Source: Nocardia mexicana NBRC 108244
GTDB lineage: Bacteria > Actinomycetota > Actinomycetes > Mycobacteriales > Mycobacteriaceae
Reading direction: 5' to 3'
Assembly (NCBI RefSeq): GCF_001613165.1
Contig: NZ_BDBV01000046.1
Coordinates: forward strand, 1 to 64,000
Length of the DNA: 64,000 nt
Shown here piece after piece: positions 16,088-23,833 of the stretch. The position numbers and the translations under genes were made by a program. How positions within the stretch are numbered: position 1 is the first letter of the stretch; every line of letters begins with the position of its first letter. The notes below the pieces were generated by a model. The model ran no database searches, was not told where the DNA came from, and was given only the letters and a program-made list of their open reading frames with translations.

Positions 16088-17383
16088 ATGCCCCAGGTCG
16101 GACTAGAGATCGGCCAGTACGGCAAGATCACCAGCAAGTACTACCCAGCCAAGAAGAAGGCCCGTGCGTGGACAACGTACCGGGACATCGACGGTGTGTG
16201 TCGCCCGGTGGATTCCTGGGACACCACTGAACCGAAAGCACGCGCGAAGCTACGAGGAAAGCTGGACGACCGCCAGATGCCCAGCAAGGTAGCGAAAGAG
16301 GGTCGCCTTACGCGGGATACACGCTTCGGTGTCGCTCTGGACAAGTATCTCGAGGAGTTGGAGCGAGACGAGACGATGGCCCAGCAGACCATAGACGGGT
16401 ATAGACGCCAGATTGAGAAATCCGATGACAAGCGCGCTGACCCGGACGCCATCAAGATCCGACCGAGCCTTGGGCACTACCGGATACGCGAGTTGGATAC
16501 CCCGGTGCTGGATACCTACTTCACTTCGATCACCACCCTCGGGCAGAAGCGAAAAGCCCGCTGGCACAAGACGATCGTCGGAGAAACCCTGGACCTGTGC
16601 AAACGGCACGGGGCGATCAAGGGCGACAATCCGGTGAACGGCGTAAGCAAGCGCGCGATGCGCCGCAAGCGGTCCAACCCGAGAGCGGCAGCGTGGGAGC
16701 GGTTGCAGGCACTCCGGACGCAGGTACAGCAGTGGGGACGCGGCGAAGCGATTCCCGGAACTCCCGCCTACACGTTCGGCCCGAAACGCAACGCGCAAGA
16801 GTTGCTGGACGTGATGGACATGGCGGCTGGATCTGGTGGTGTCCGTCCGCATGAGGTGTTCGCGTTCCTGTGGGAGGAAGTCGACGGCCTGGACTTCGAT
16901 ACTGCTCTGTGGCAGTTGGAAGAGGACTACGACGACGGTCCGGAGGTGAGGCTGACGATTTCCGGCACCGTGGTGCCGCTCAAGGGGAAAGGCTGGGTGC
17001 GGCAGTCGTGGCTGAAGGTGGGCGACGACAAGGCATACACGGTGCTGCTCCCATGGTACGCAGTGAAGGTGCTGCGCCGCCGGTGGGAGGCTGCTGGGCG
17101 GCCTACCCGGGGTTTGATCTTCACCTCGCGCAACGGGCGTGTGAAGAACCCGAACAACTTCAACCGGGTATGGCGCTCGGCGCGGGGCGCTGAGTTCGCC
17201 GACATCACACTCCGCACTTACCGGAAGACGGTGGCGACGGCGACCGCAGAGGCCAAGGGCGTTGACGCTGCCGGACGGCAGCTGAACCATGCGAACGGGT
17301 CCCGGGTGACTGCTCAGCACTACGTCGAACGGGCGCCGGAGGTGCCGGACAACCGTGACGTGCTGAACGCCTACGCCTCGTGA
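16088..17383 (+). CDS. int: Tyrosine site-specific integrase
   Basis: This 431-aa tyrosine recombinase inserts and excises the element at tRNA-His. The N-terminal arm-binding part and SAM-like core-binding domain run to about residue 195. Catalytic residues visible are R253 (GGVRPHEVF), R379 (RTYRKT), H401 (LNHANGS) and Y412 (QHYVER). The usual HxxR histidine is replaced by Arg (R376), an oddity also tolerated in some family members. ATG 16088 follows GAAGGAG at seven bases. It ends 76 bp from the right attachment repeat, as expected. Confidence 0.93.
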   Translation: MPQVGLEIGQYGKITSKYYPAKKKARAWTTYRDIDGVCRPVDSWDTTEPKARAKLRGKLDDRQMPSKVAKEGRLTRDTRFGVALDKYLEELERDETMAQQTIDGYRRQIEKSDDKRADPDAIKIRPSLGHYRIRELDTPVLDTYFTSITTLGQKRKARWHKTIVGETLDLCKRHGAIKGDNPVNGVSKRAMRRKRSNPRAAAWERLQALRTQVQQWGRGEAIPGTPAYTFGPKRNAQELLDVMDMAAGSGGVRPHEVFAFLWEEVDGLDFDTALWQLEEDYDDGPEVRLTISGTVVPLKGKGWVRQSWLKVGDDKAYTVLLPWYAVKVLRRRWEAAGRPTRGLIFTSRNGRVKNPNNFNRVWRSARGAEFADITLRTYRKTVATATAEAKGVDAAGRQLNHANGSRVTAQHYVERAPEVPDNRDVLNAYAS

Positions 17384-17436
17384 TCGGTTGGCGCGAATAC
17401 TTGGAATAGAGTTGGAAAACGTCGAATCAAGGCGAA

Positions 17437-17468
17437 GGGCAGGTCAGGAATATATCCGTGACCTGCCC
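17437..17468 (-). terminator. Terminator of tRNA-His (element-supplied copy)
   Basis: A 10-bp stem (GGGCAGGTCA / TGACCTGCCC) lies directly downstream of the tRNA 3' end. It is a slightly diverged copy of the hairpin at 3466-3497, with changes confined to the loop and top of the stem. Confidence 0.65.
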
Positions 17469-17509
17469 CTTCAGGGTGGACGACGGGACTCGAACCCGCG
17501 ACAGCCAGG
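17459..17509. repeat. Right attachment repeat (51 bp)
   Basis: These bases are identical to 3488-3538 and overlap the 3' part of tRNA-His, including acceptor stem, T arm and the 3' strand of the anticodon stem. The intact tRNA on this side shows that the element supplied the replacement 3' end. Confidence 0.92.
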
Positions 17510-17548
17510 ATCACAACCTGGTGCTCTACCAACTGAACTACGCCCACC
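17475..17548 (-). tRNA. hisT: tRNA-His (anticodon GTG)
   Basis: The reverse strand folds as a complete cloverleaf. The seven-pair acceptor has one G-U; the D arm is AGTTCAGTTGGTAGAGC-like; the anticodon loop TTGTGAT has GTG at 17512-17514; the T loop is TTCGAGT. The extra 5' G(-1) opposite C73, the identity element of tRNA-His, is present. CCA is not encoded. It is the integration target of the AICE and lies just downstream of orn. Confidence 0.96.
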
Positions 17549-17605
17549 ATGACCGGTTTCGTGAACCGGCCGGGCTAGATCGTAACTCGTACCGCGGCGC
17601 GTGAC

Positions 17606-18244
17606 CTAATCGGCTCCCTGCTGGGAGGCTTTTGCGCTGGTCTCGCCGTCGGTGAGGGAGGCGGCGACTGCGGCGATCTCCGCCGTGGACGGGCCGGGTG
17701 CGGTGACGAACGCGGTGCGACGGTAGTACTCGAGCTCGCGGATCGACTCCTGGATGTCGGCCAGCGCGCGGTGGGTGAGGCCCTTCTCCGGCTGGCCGAA
17801 GTAGATGCGCGGGTACCAGCGGCGGCACAGTTCCTTGATCGAGCTCACGTCGACCATGCGGTAGTGCAGGTGGGCGTCGAGTTCGGGCATGTCGCGGGCG
17901 ATGAAGCCGCGGTCGGTGGCGATGGAGTTACCGGCCAGCGGGACCGTGCGCGGGGACGGCACGTACTCCTTGATGTAGTCGAGGACCTGACGCTCGGCCT
18001 CGGCCATGGTGACGGTGGAGCGGCGCACCTCGTCGGTCAGGCCGGAGCGGGCGTGCATCTCCTGCACCACCGGCGGCATCGCGGCCAGCGCGGCATCGTC
18101 GGCGTGGATGACGATGTCCACGCCCTCGCCGAGGATATTGAGATCGCTGTCGGTCACCAGCGCGGCCACCTCGATCAGCTTGTCGCTGTCCAGCCGCAGG
18201 CCGGTCATCTCGCAATCCATCCACACCATGTATTTGTCCGACAC
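17606..18244 (-). CDS. orn: Oligoribonuclease
   Basis: This 212-aa DEDDh 3'-5' exoribonuclease degrades nanoRNAs, including pGpG from c-di-GMP turnover, to mononucleotides. The exonuclease motifs are clear: WMDCEMTGL (ExoI), LAGNSIATDRGFIARDMP (ExoII), and HRALADIQESIRELEYYR (ExoIII with the catalytic His and Asp). GTG 18244 gives an N terminus of normal length (MSDKYMVWMDCEMTG); ATG 18229 is possible. Its position beside tRNA-His and a HerA-like ATPase matches the mycobacterial gene order. The C-terminal 25 residues are an unstructured extension. Confidence 0.95.
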   Translation of the reverse strand: MSDKYMVWMDCEMTGLRLDSDKLIEVAALVTDSDLNILGEGVDIVIHADDAALAAMPPVVQEMHARSGLTDEVRRSTVTMAEAERQVLDYIKEYVPSPRTVPLAGNSIATDRGFIARDMPELDAHLHYRMVDVSSIKELCRRWYPRIYFGQPEKGLTHRALADIQESIRELEYYRRTAFVTAPGPSTAEIAAVAASLTDGETSAKASQQGAD

Positions 18245-18321
18245 TCGGACGACACTACAACGCGGCCGCCGGTCGTTCGGCGAACCGGCAGCACTGCCGC
18301 CCTCACGCACCCCGCGCCGGT

Positions 18322-18360
18322 TCCCGCACCCACTGCATGCGTTGTAGAGGGTGCGGGAAT
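18322..18360. repeat. Palindromic repeat of the GTGCGGGAA family (orn upstream)
   Basis: Perfect 11-bp arms (TTCCCGCACCC / GGGTGCGGGAA) surround a 17-nt centre that itself can pair (CTGCA / TTGTAG with wobble). It sits between divergent promoters, so it is not a terminator. Related units occur at 20443-20526, 48250-48560 and 61500-61990. Confidence 0.75.
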
Positions 18361-18523
18361 TGGCACGGGGTGCGGGAAGGGTTTGTCATGTCACCACAGA
18401 GTTGCTGCGGGCGGTTGCCGCCCTTAACCGGATGGTTGGGGATAAGGTTTTCGCAGATCCGTGCTTCGCTCAGGCGGTCGGCAATGTTGGCGGGAAGTTG
18501 GCAGGGCAGACGGAGGGTCGGCG

Positions 18524-20431
18524 ATGAGTACTCCTCAGGAGAAGGCGGAGGCGGCGCGGAAGGCAGCGGAGGAGGCCGCCCGCGTCGCGGCGGAAGCGGC
18601 CGCGGCGGCGGAGGCCGCCGAGCGCGAGGCCGCCGAGGCCGAGGCGACCAAGGCGCAGACGGCCAAGGCCGAGAACAAGAAGGCCGCCGCGGAGAAGGCG
18701 CAGGCCGAGGCCGAGGCTACCCAGGCGGAGGCGAGCAAGGCCGCGGCCGAGGCAGACACGGGCCCTGGTGTGAAAGCTTCTGCGGCGCAGGCAGGTTCGG
18801 ATTCCGATGAGAATGCCGCTGCGGCCGAGTCGAACTCCGGAGCGAAAACCTCTGCAGCGGGGGCAGACTCGGACTCCGGTACGAAGAAATCTGCGGCAGA
18901 GCCCGGCTCCGACGGTGCGAACCCGGTCGCCCAGGAGATCGCCGCCGGGTACGCCTTCGAGGGCGCGGCGCTGGAGCTGGGCACCGTGGTGATCGACGAT
19001 GCGGTGGATCCGACTGCGCGGGTACGGATTCCGCTGCGGACGATGAATCGCCACGGGCTCGTCGCGGGTGCCACCGGTACGGGCAAGACAAAGACCCTGC
19101 AGGGCATCGCCGAACAGCTGTCCGCCGCCGGGGTTCCCGTCGTGCTGGCCGACGTGAAGGGCGACCTGTCGGGGCTGTCGCAGCCGGGGCAGTCCAACGA
19201 CAAGCTCACCGCGCGGGCCCGGGAAACCGGCGACACCGACTGGGCCCCGGCCGGTTTCCCCACCGAGTTCGTCTCGCTGGGCACCGAGGGGATCGGGGTG
19301 CCGATCCGCGCCACCATCACCGCGTTCGGCCCGGTGTTGTTGTCGAAGGTGCTGGGGCTCAACGAAACCCAGGAATCCACACTGGGATTGATCTTCCACT
19401 GGGCCGACAAGCAGGGGCTGGCGCTGCTGGACCTGAAGGATCTGCGCGCGGTCATCCAGCATCTGACCAGCCCGGAGGGCAAGGAGGATCTGAAGGGCAT
19501 CGGTGGTGTCTCGGCGGCCACGGCGGGGGTGATCCTGCGGGCGCTGGTGAATCTGGAGAGCGAGGGCGGCGACACGTTCTTCGGCGAGCCGGAGCTGGAT
19601 CCGTCGGATCTGCTGCGCACCGCCGGCGGGCAGGGCGTGATCACGCTGTTCGAGCTGGGCGCGCAGGCGTCGCGGCCGGTGCTGTTCTCGACCTTCCTGA
19701 TGTGGGTGCTGGCGGATCTGTTCCAGACGCTGCCCGAGATCGGCGATATGGACAAGCCGAAGCTGGTGTTCATCTTCGACGAGGCGCATCTGCTGTTCAA
19801 CGACGCGTCGAAGGCGTTCCTGGACCAGGTGGAGCAGACGGTGAAGCTGATCCGCTCCAAGGGCGTCGGCGTGTTCTTCTGCACCCAGTTGCCCACCGAC
19901 ATCCCGAATCAGGTGCTGTCGCAGCTGGGTGCGCGCATTCAGCATGCGCTGCGCGCCTTCACCCCCGACGACCAGAAGGCGCTGACCAAGACGGTGCGCA
20001 CCTACCCCAAGACCGGCGCGTACGACCTGGAAAAGGCGCTGACCTCGCTGGGCATCGGCGAGGCCGTGGTGACCGTGCTGTCGGAGAAGGGCGCCCCGAC
20101 GCCGGTCGCGTGGGCCCGCCTGCGCCCGCCGCGCTCGCTGATGGACACCATCGGCGAGGACGCCATCCGCTCGGCGGCGCAGTCCAGCCCGCTGCACGCC
20201 AAGTACGGCGAAACCATCGACCGCGAGTCCGCGTACGAGCTGATGGCCGCGAAAGTCGCTGCGGCGGAACCGGAACCGGAGCCGGAACGCCGCTCGAAAC
20301 CGGCCCCCGCCGAGGACTCCGCCGCCGACCGCATCATGAAGAACCCCGCCGTCAAGAGCTTCCTCCGCTCCGCCGCCACCGCCGCGGGCCGCGAAATCAG
20401 CCGCAGCATCTTCGGCACCCGTCGCCGCTGA
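18524..20431 (+). CDS. HerA-like DUF853 ATPase
   Basis: This 635-aa protein has an N-terminal Ala/Glu/Lys-rich coiled coil (residues 5-75) and a Ser/Asp/Gly-rich linker. The P-loop ATPase core has Walker A GATGTGKTKT (about 188-197) and Walker B LVFIFDEAH (about 420-428). A C-terminal acidic/Pro linker follows, then a short IMKNPAVKSFLRSAATAAG helix. DUF853 proteins are related to HerA/FtsK bacterial helicases and are homologous to mycobacterial Rv2510c (recalled synteny). The precise role is unknown. ATG 18524 is chosen since the coiled coil starts immediately; the frame opens upstream without coding character. Confidence 0.85.
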   Translation: MSTPQEKAEAARKAAEEAARVAAEAAAAAEAAEREAAEAEATKAQTAKAENKKAAAEKAQAEAEATQAEASKAAAEADTGPGVKASAAQAGSDSDENAAAAESNSGAKTSAAGADSDSGTKKSAAEPGSDGANPVAQEIAAGYAFEGAALELGTVVIDDAVDPTARVRIPLRTMNRHGLVAGATGTGKTKTLQGIAEQLSAAGVPVVLADVKGDLSGLSQPGQSNDKLTARARETGDTDWAPAGFPTEFVSLGTEGIGVPIRATITAFGPVLLSKVLGLNETQESTLGLIFHWADKQGLALLDLKDLRAVIQHLTSPEGKEDLKGIGGVSAATAGVILRALVNLESEGGDTFFGEPELDPSDLLRTAGGQGVITLFELGAQASRPVLFSTFLMWVLADLFQTLPEIGDMDKPKLVFIFDEAHLLFNDASKAFLDQVEQTVKLIRSKGVGVFFCTQLPTDIPNQVLSQLGARIQHALRAFTPDDQKALTKTVRTYPKTGAYDLEKALTSLGIGEAVVTVLSEKGAPTPVAWARLRPPRSLMDTIGEDAIRSAAQSSPLHAKYGETIDRESAYELMAAKVAAAEPEPEPERRSKPAPAEDSAADRIMKNPAVKSFLRSAATAAGREISRSIFGTRRR

Positions 20432-20442
20432 GGTCGACTTCC

Positions 20443-20526
20443 CGCACCATTTGCATGTTCCCGCACCCCCTGCGCGGCCATGTAGGTGGTGCGTGAGCAT
20501 GCAGGGGGTGCGGGAAATATGGTGCG
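20443..20526. terminator. 84-nt nested palindrome between convergent genes
   Basis: An inner perfect 16-bp stem (20458-20473 with 20501-20516; TTCCCGCACCCCCTGC arm) is flanked by a second 8-bp stem (CGCACCAT 20443-20450 / ATGGTGCG 20519-20526). It belongs to the GTGCGGGAA repeat family and lies 12 bp past the ATPase stop, facing the LysA-like gene, so it can serve as a bidirectional terminator. Confidence 0.75.
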
Positions 20527-20550
20527 CCCGAAGGTGGTGTGCTGGGGCGC

Positions 20551-20738
20551 GAGTTCCGGGGAAGTACCCGGGGACCGTAGTTGGTGTGCCGGGATGCGAG
20601 TTCCGGGGAAGTACCCGGGGACCGTAGTTGGTGTGCCGGGATGCGAGTTCCGGGGAAGTACCCGGGGACCGTAGTTGGTGTGCCGGGATGCGAGCTCCGG
20701 GGAAGTACCCGGAGACTGTAGTTGGTGTGCGGGACACG
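20551..20738. repeat. 47-bp tandem repeat (four units)
   Basis: Units begin at 20551, 20598, 20645 and 20692, each starting GAGTTCCGGGGAAGTACCCG (the last is diverged) and running through CCGTAGTTGGTGTGCCGGGA. Partial units lie on both sides (20527-20550; from 20739). Each unit has a small CCGGG/CCCGG dyad. The unit length is not a multiple of three and lies outside genes, so this is a minisatellite-like locus. Confidence 0.9.
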
Positions 20739-20766
20739 GCCTCCGGGAGAGTAACCGGAGGCCGTG
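20735..20766 (-). terminator. Terminator of the LysA-like gene
   Basis: A perfect 12-bp stem (CACGGCCTCCGG / CCGGAGGCCGTG) with an 8-nt loop is placed 16 bp beyond the stop codon of the minus-strand gene at 20782. It overlaps the last degenerate 47-bp repeat unit. Confidence 0.75.
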
Positions 20767-20781
20767 GGGCGCTGTCGGAAC

Positions 20782-22125
20782 TCAGCCGAGGTCTCGGGTG
20801 AGGAGGTCTGCCGGGGTTTCGCGGCGGATCAGTTCGCGGCAGCGGCCCTTGTCGACGGAGACCAGGGGTGGGCGGCCTACGCCGTTGTAGGAGGAGGCGA
20901 GGCTGTGGTGGTAGGCGCCGGTGCAGGGGATGGCGAGGATTTCGCCGGGGCGCAGGTCGGCGGGCACGCGGACGTCGGTGGCCAGGATGTCGCCCGCCTC
21001 GCAGTAGCGGCCCGCCACGGTGGCGGTCATGTGCGGGCCGGTGGGGTGGCGGTTGGCGACGACGGCGTCGTAGCGGGCGCCGTACAGCGCGACCCGCGGA
21101 TTGTCGTTCATGCCGCCGTCGACGATGACGAACGTGCGCCCGCCCTCGATGTGCTTGACCGTCATCACCCGGTACAGCGTCACCCCGGCCCGGGCGACGA
21201 TGGCGCGGCCCGGCTCCAGCGCGAGATGTGGGCGGGGGAATCCGTGGCGCGCGCACGCGGCGTCGAGGGCGTCGTCGAGGATGTCGGCGAGCACGTATAG
21301 ATTCATCTCGGCGTCGCCGGAGCGGTAGGCCACCGCGTGCCCGCCGCCGAGATCGAGCTCGGTGAGCAGGACGTCGTGCTCGTCGCGCACGTGCGCCATC
21401 GCGGCCACCATCCGGCGCACCGCCTCGCCGTAGTAATCCGGGTCGTGGATCTGCGAGCCCAGGTGGCAGTGGAAGCCCACCAGCTCGAGTCCGGGCTGTC
21501 GCAGGATTCGCTCGACCGCCTCGGCCGCCTGCGCACTGCCCAGCGGGAAGCCGAACTTCTGGTCTGCCACACCGGTTTTCACGGCCGGATGCCCGTGCAC
21601 GTCGATGCCGGGCGACAGCCGCAGCAGCACCCGCTGCGGACGCTGCACCAGCGCCGACAGCAGCGTGATCTCGGTCAGCGAATCGATCACGATCCGCCCG
21701 ACCCCGGCGGCGACGGCGGTCTCGAGTTCGGCGAACGGCTTACCGCTGCCGTGCAGCACGATCCGCTCCGGGGTGACACCCGCGGCGAGCGCGATCGCCA
21801 GCTCACCGGCCGAGCACACGTCCACCGACAGGCCCTCCTCGGCGACCCAGCCGGCCACCGACTTGGTCAGCAGCGCCTTCGCGGCGTAGATGATCTCGGC
21901 GTCGGGGAAGTGCTTGCGGTAGGCCTGGCAGCGGCGGCGCACCTCGGTCTCGTCCAGGACGTAGGTGGGGGTGCCGTACTGATCGGCGAGGTCGGCCAGG
22001 GCGACTCCGCCGACGGTGATGCGTCCGAGGTCGTCGTAGTGGGTTTCGCACGGCCAGACGGTCGTGTCCACACGCGGGGACGGCATTCCCGATCGCAACG
22101 AGGGGAATATCTCGAGCAGCGTCAC
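20782..22125 (-). CDS. lysA: Diaminopimelate decarboxylase-like (fold type III PLP) enzyme
   Basis: This 447-aa protein is of the alanine racemase-fold decarboxylase group; LysA converts meso-diaminopimelate to lysine. Visible features are the PLP lysine in IIYAAKALL (K83), the barrel motif FHCHLGSQ, the pyridoxal-phosphate-binding LEPGRAIV, and the C-terminal CTGAYHHSLASSYN. No argS, thrA or hom neighbours are present, so it may be a second, specialised decarboxylase rather than the housekeeping LysA. The start is GTG 22125 after CAGGAG. The open frame on the opposite strand is a GC-rich shadow. Confidence 0.8.
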   Translation of the reverse strand: MTLLEIFPSLRSGMPSPRVDTTVWPCETHYDDLGRITVGGVALADLADQYGTPTYVLDETEVRRRCQAYRKHFPDAEIIYAAKALLTKSVAGWVAEEGLSVDVCSAGELAIALAAGVTPERIVLHGSGKPFAELETAVAAGVGRIVIDSLTEITLLSALVQRPQRVLLRLSPGIDVHGHPAVKTGVADQKFGFPLGSAQAAEAVERILRQPGLELVGFHCHLGSQIHDPDYYGEAVRRMVAAMAHVRDEHDVLLTELDLGGGHAVAYRSGDAEMNLYVLADILDDALDAACARHGFPRPHLALEPGRAIVARAGVTLYRVMTVKHIEGGRTFVIVDGGMNDNPRVALYGARYDAVVANRHPTGPHMTATVAGRYCEAGDILATDVRVPADLRPGEILAIPCTGAYHHSLASSYNGVGRPPLVSVDKGRCRELIRRETPADLLTRDLG

Positions 22126-22260
22126 GGTCTCTCCTGCTGTGTTCCCCGCTTTCGCCTGTGCTGCGGGGCCACCGACAGGACTACGCCGGTTCGGGGGCGC
22201 TCAACCGCTCGGATACACGGCCTTGACAGCGGTCGTGGCTATCTTGACGTGCTGCTGACA

Positions 22261-22276
22261 CCGCTGTGATCAGCGG
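22261..22276 (-). terminator. Small hairpin downstream of cmrA
   Basis: A perfect 6-bp stem (CCGCTG / CAGCGG) with a TGAT loop lies 60 bp past the cmrA stop. It is a weak but well-placed candidate. Confidence 0.35.
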
Positions 22277-22335
22277 CACCTGGAGGCACGTGCGGGCCTG
22301 CCGAGACGTCGCCGGAATCCTCGTTGCCGCGCCGG

Positions 22336-23133
22336 TCAGCTACCGCCGAGCTTCTTGTAGAACGAGCCGACGATCGGCGCTGTCAGCGCGCGCGGCGCGT
22401 ACTGTCCGGCGACGCTCATACCCTTGCTGATCAGGCCCGGAACCACGCGCATCTTGTTGCGCTCCAGCGCATCGATGGAGATCTTGGCGGTGTAGGCGGC
22501 CGAGACCCAGATGAAGTCCGGGATCTTGCCGCCGACCTCGTCCTGATCGGGATTGTCGGTGCGGACCGGGCCCGGCGCGAGCAGGGTGACGTTGATTCCG
22601 GTGCCGGTGAGTTCGCCGCGCAGGGATTCGGAGAAGCTGTTGGTGAAGGCCTTGCTGGCCGCGTAGGTGGCGTTGTTCGGGATCGGCATATTGCCCGCCG
22701 CCGAGCCGGTGACGAGGATGCCGCCGCCCCCGCGGGCGATCATGCCGGGCAGCACGGCGAGCGTAAGGTCGTGCACGGCAACGGCATTGAGCTCCATGAC
22801 CGACCGCTCGAAGTCGAGGTCGAGGTCCGAGACCGGGCCGAAGGTGGCGACGCCGGCGTTGTTGCACAGGATCGCGATATCGCGGGACGACAGCTCCTGC
22901 GCGAGCGGCGCGCGCTGCTCGCGGTCGGACAGGTCCACCGCGCGCACCTCGGCGGTGACCCCGTATCTGTCGGTCAGCCGCTGCCCGAGTTCGGTCAGCA
23001 GATCACCGCGGCGGGCGACCAGGATCACCGAGTACCCACGCCGGGCGAGCTCCTCGGCCAGCGCGGATCCGATCCCGGACGAGGCTCCGGTGACGACGGC
23101 ACGGTTTTCGGAGGTGGGTGCAGGCAGGCTCAC
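22336..23133 (-). CDS. cmrA: SDR reductase, mycolate reductase CmrA-like
   Basis: This 265-aa short-chain dehydrogenase has the cofactor motif VTGASSGIG (residues about 14-22), NNAG (near 90), and the catalytic Ser and YAASK (S about 141, Y about 155). The sequence closely follows what I recall of Rv2509/CmrA, including LNAVAVHDLTLAVLPGM, ERNKMRVVPGL and a C-terminal SFYKKLGG. CmrA reduces the 3-oxo group of freshly condensed mycolates, giving mature mycolic acids. The location near orn and the HerA-like ATPase supports the assignment. The start is GTG 23133. Confidence 0.8.
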   Translation of the reverse strand: MSLPAPTSENRAVVTGASSGIGSALAEELARRGYSVILVARRGDLLTELGQRLTDRYGVTAEVRAVDLSDREQRAPLAQELSSRDIAILCNNAGVATFGPVSDLDLDFERSVMELNAVAVHDLTLAVLPGMIARGGGGILVTGSAAGNMPIPNNATYAASKAFTNSFSESLRGELTGTGINVTLLAPGPVRTDNPDQDEVGGKIPDFIWVSAAYTAKISIDALERNKMRVVPGLISKGMSVAGQYAPRALTAPIVGSFYKKLGGS

Positions 23134-23167
23134 GCGGGCGAGCCTACCGGCCGTGATCGCGCCGGGC

Positions 23168-23833
23168 TCAGCGCGGCTTCGGTTCCATGAACGCGATGCC
23201 CCAGCCGACGTGGCCGGTCCAGACGCTGGCGATGCGGCCGCCCTGGACGGCCGGTTTGGGGTCGCTGATCGGGCCGCCCGCGGCGCGGACGGCGGCGACC
23301 GTGGCGTCGAGGTCGGGTGTGCCGAAGGCGATTCCGATCAGCGCCGGGGCCTGACCGGTGGCGACGACCTCGATGAACGCCTCGCCCACCCGGTAGAAGG
23401 CCATTTCCGGGCCGGACGGGCCGCGGGGCTGGAAGCGGCGGCGGGGCGCGGTGCCGAGCGTGTCGGCCAGCGCGGCGACCGCCTCGTCCAGATCGGTCAC
23501 CGTGTACACGATGTGATCGACGAAGGTGACGCCGTTGGGATGCGTTGCACCGGACAGGCTTTCGGCGGACGGCAGGCCTGTGGAGGAGGGGTCCGAGAGA
23601 TGCTCGAGCAGCTGATCGACCCTGTCGTCGGAGCCGGTCGCGCCCTCGTTCACCAGTTCGGGGATCCCGAGGGCCGATGCGTCGCCGCGCAGTTCGTCGA
23701 AGCCCCAGCTCGGCTGCATGCCGACCACGCAGGCCACGTCACCGATCTGCAGCCTGCGGTCCTCGACGTCGAAACCCAGTGCCGCCCAGAGCTTCTCCTC
23801 GCCCGGCAGCCCGAGCTGGGTGAGTATCGGCAT
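23168..23833 (-). CDS. VOC (glyoxalase-like) superfamily protein
   Basis: This 221-aa protein has a central and C-terminal VOC fold: FVDHIVYTVTDLDEAVAALADTLG (residues about 110-133), then PEMAFYRVGEAFIEVV and a last FMEPKPR strand. The N-terminal 95 residues are an unusual extra domain. VOC proteins are metal-dependent isomerases, dioxygenases or binding proteins; the substrate is unclear. Its ATG overlaps the stop of the dienoyl-CoA reductase by one base (TAATG), so it shares that operon and perhaps its metabolite class. Confidence 0.7.
   Translation of the reverse strand: MPILTQLGLPGEEKLWAALGFDVEDRRLQIGDVACVVGMQPSWGFDELRGDASALGIPELVNEGATGSDDRVDQLLEHLSDPSSTGLPSAESLSGATHPNGVTFVDHIVYTVTDLDEAVAALADTLGTAPRRRFQPRGPSGPEMAFYRVGEAFIEVVATGQAPALIGIAFGTPDLDATVAAVRAAGGPISDPKPAVQGGRIASVWTGHVGWGIAFMEPKPR

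Larger units (their letters stand above)
3488..17509. mobile_element. AICE integrated in tRNA-His (about 14 kb)
   Basis: The element is bounded by 51-bp direct repeats and carries the diagnostic AICE set at its tRNA end: tyrosine integrase, excisionase, HUH-type replication initiator, FtsK/SpoIIIE-like translocase and a Pra-like protein. By analogy with pSAM2 it should excise, replicate by rolling circle and transfer as double-stranded DNA using the translocase alone. Clear spd spread genes, a GntR-type korSA and a nudix pif are not seen. Regulation may instead lie with the XRE/DUF397 pair. Cargo occupies about 3.9-9.1 kb. Confidence 0.9.

Noticed and set aside
20551..20738. Possible CRISPR array at the 47-bp tandem repeats
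   Set aside because: Units abut directly with no unique spacers, and no cas gene is present.
18470..21256. Very long open frame antisense to the HerA-like ATPase
   Set aside because: It is a GC-rich shadow on the opposite strand and shows no domain; the sense frame has clear Walker motifs.
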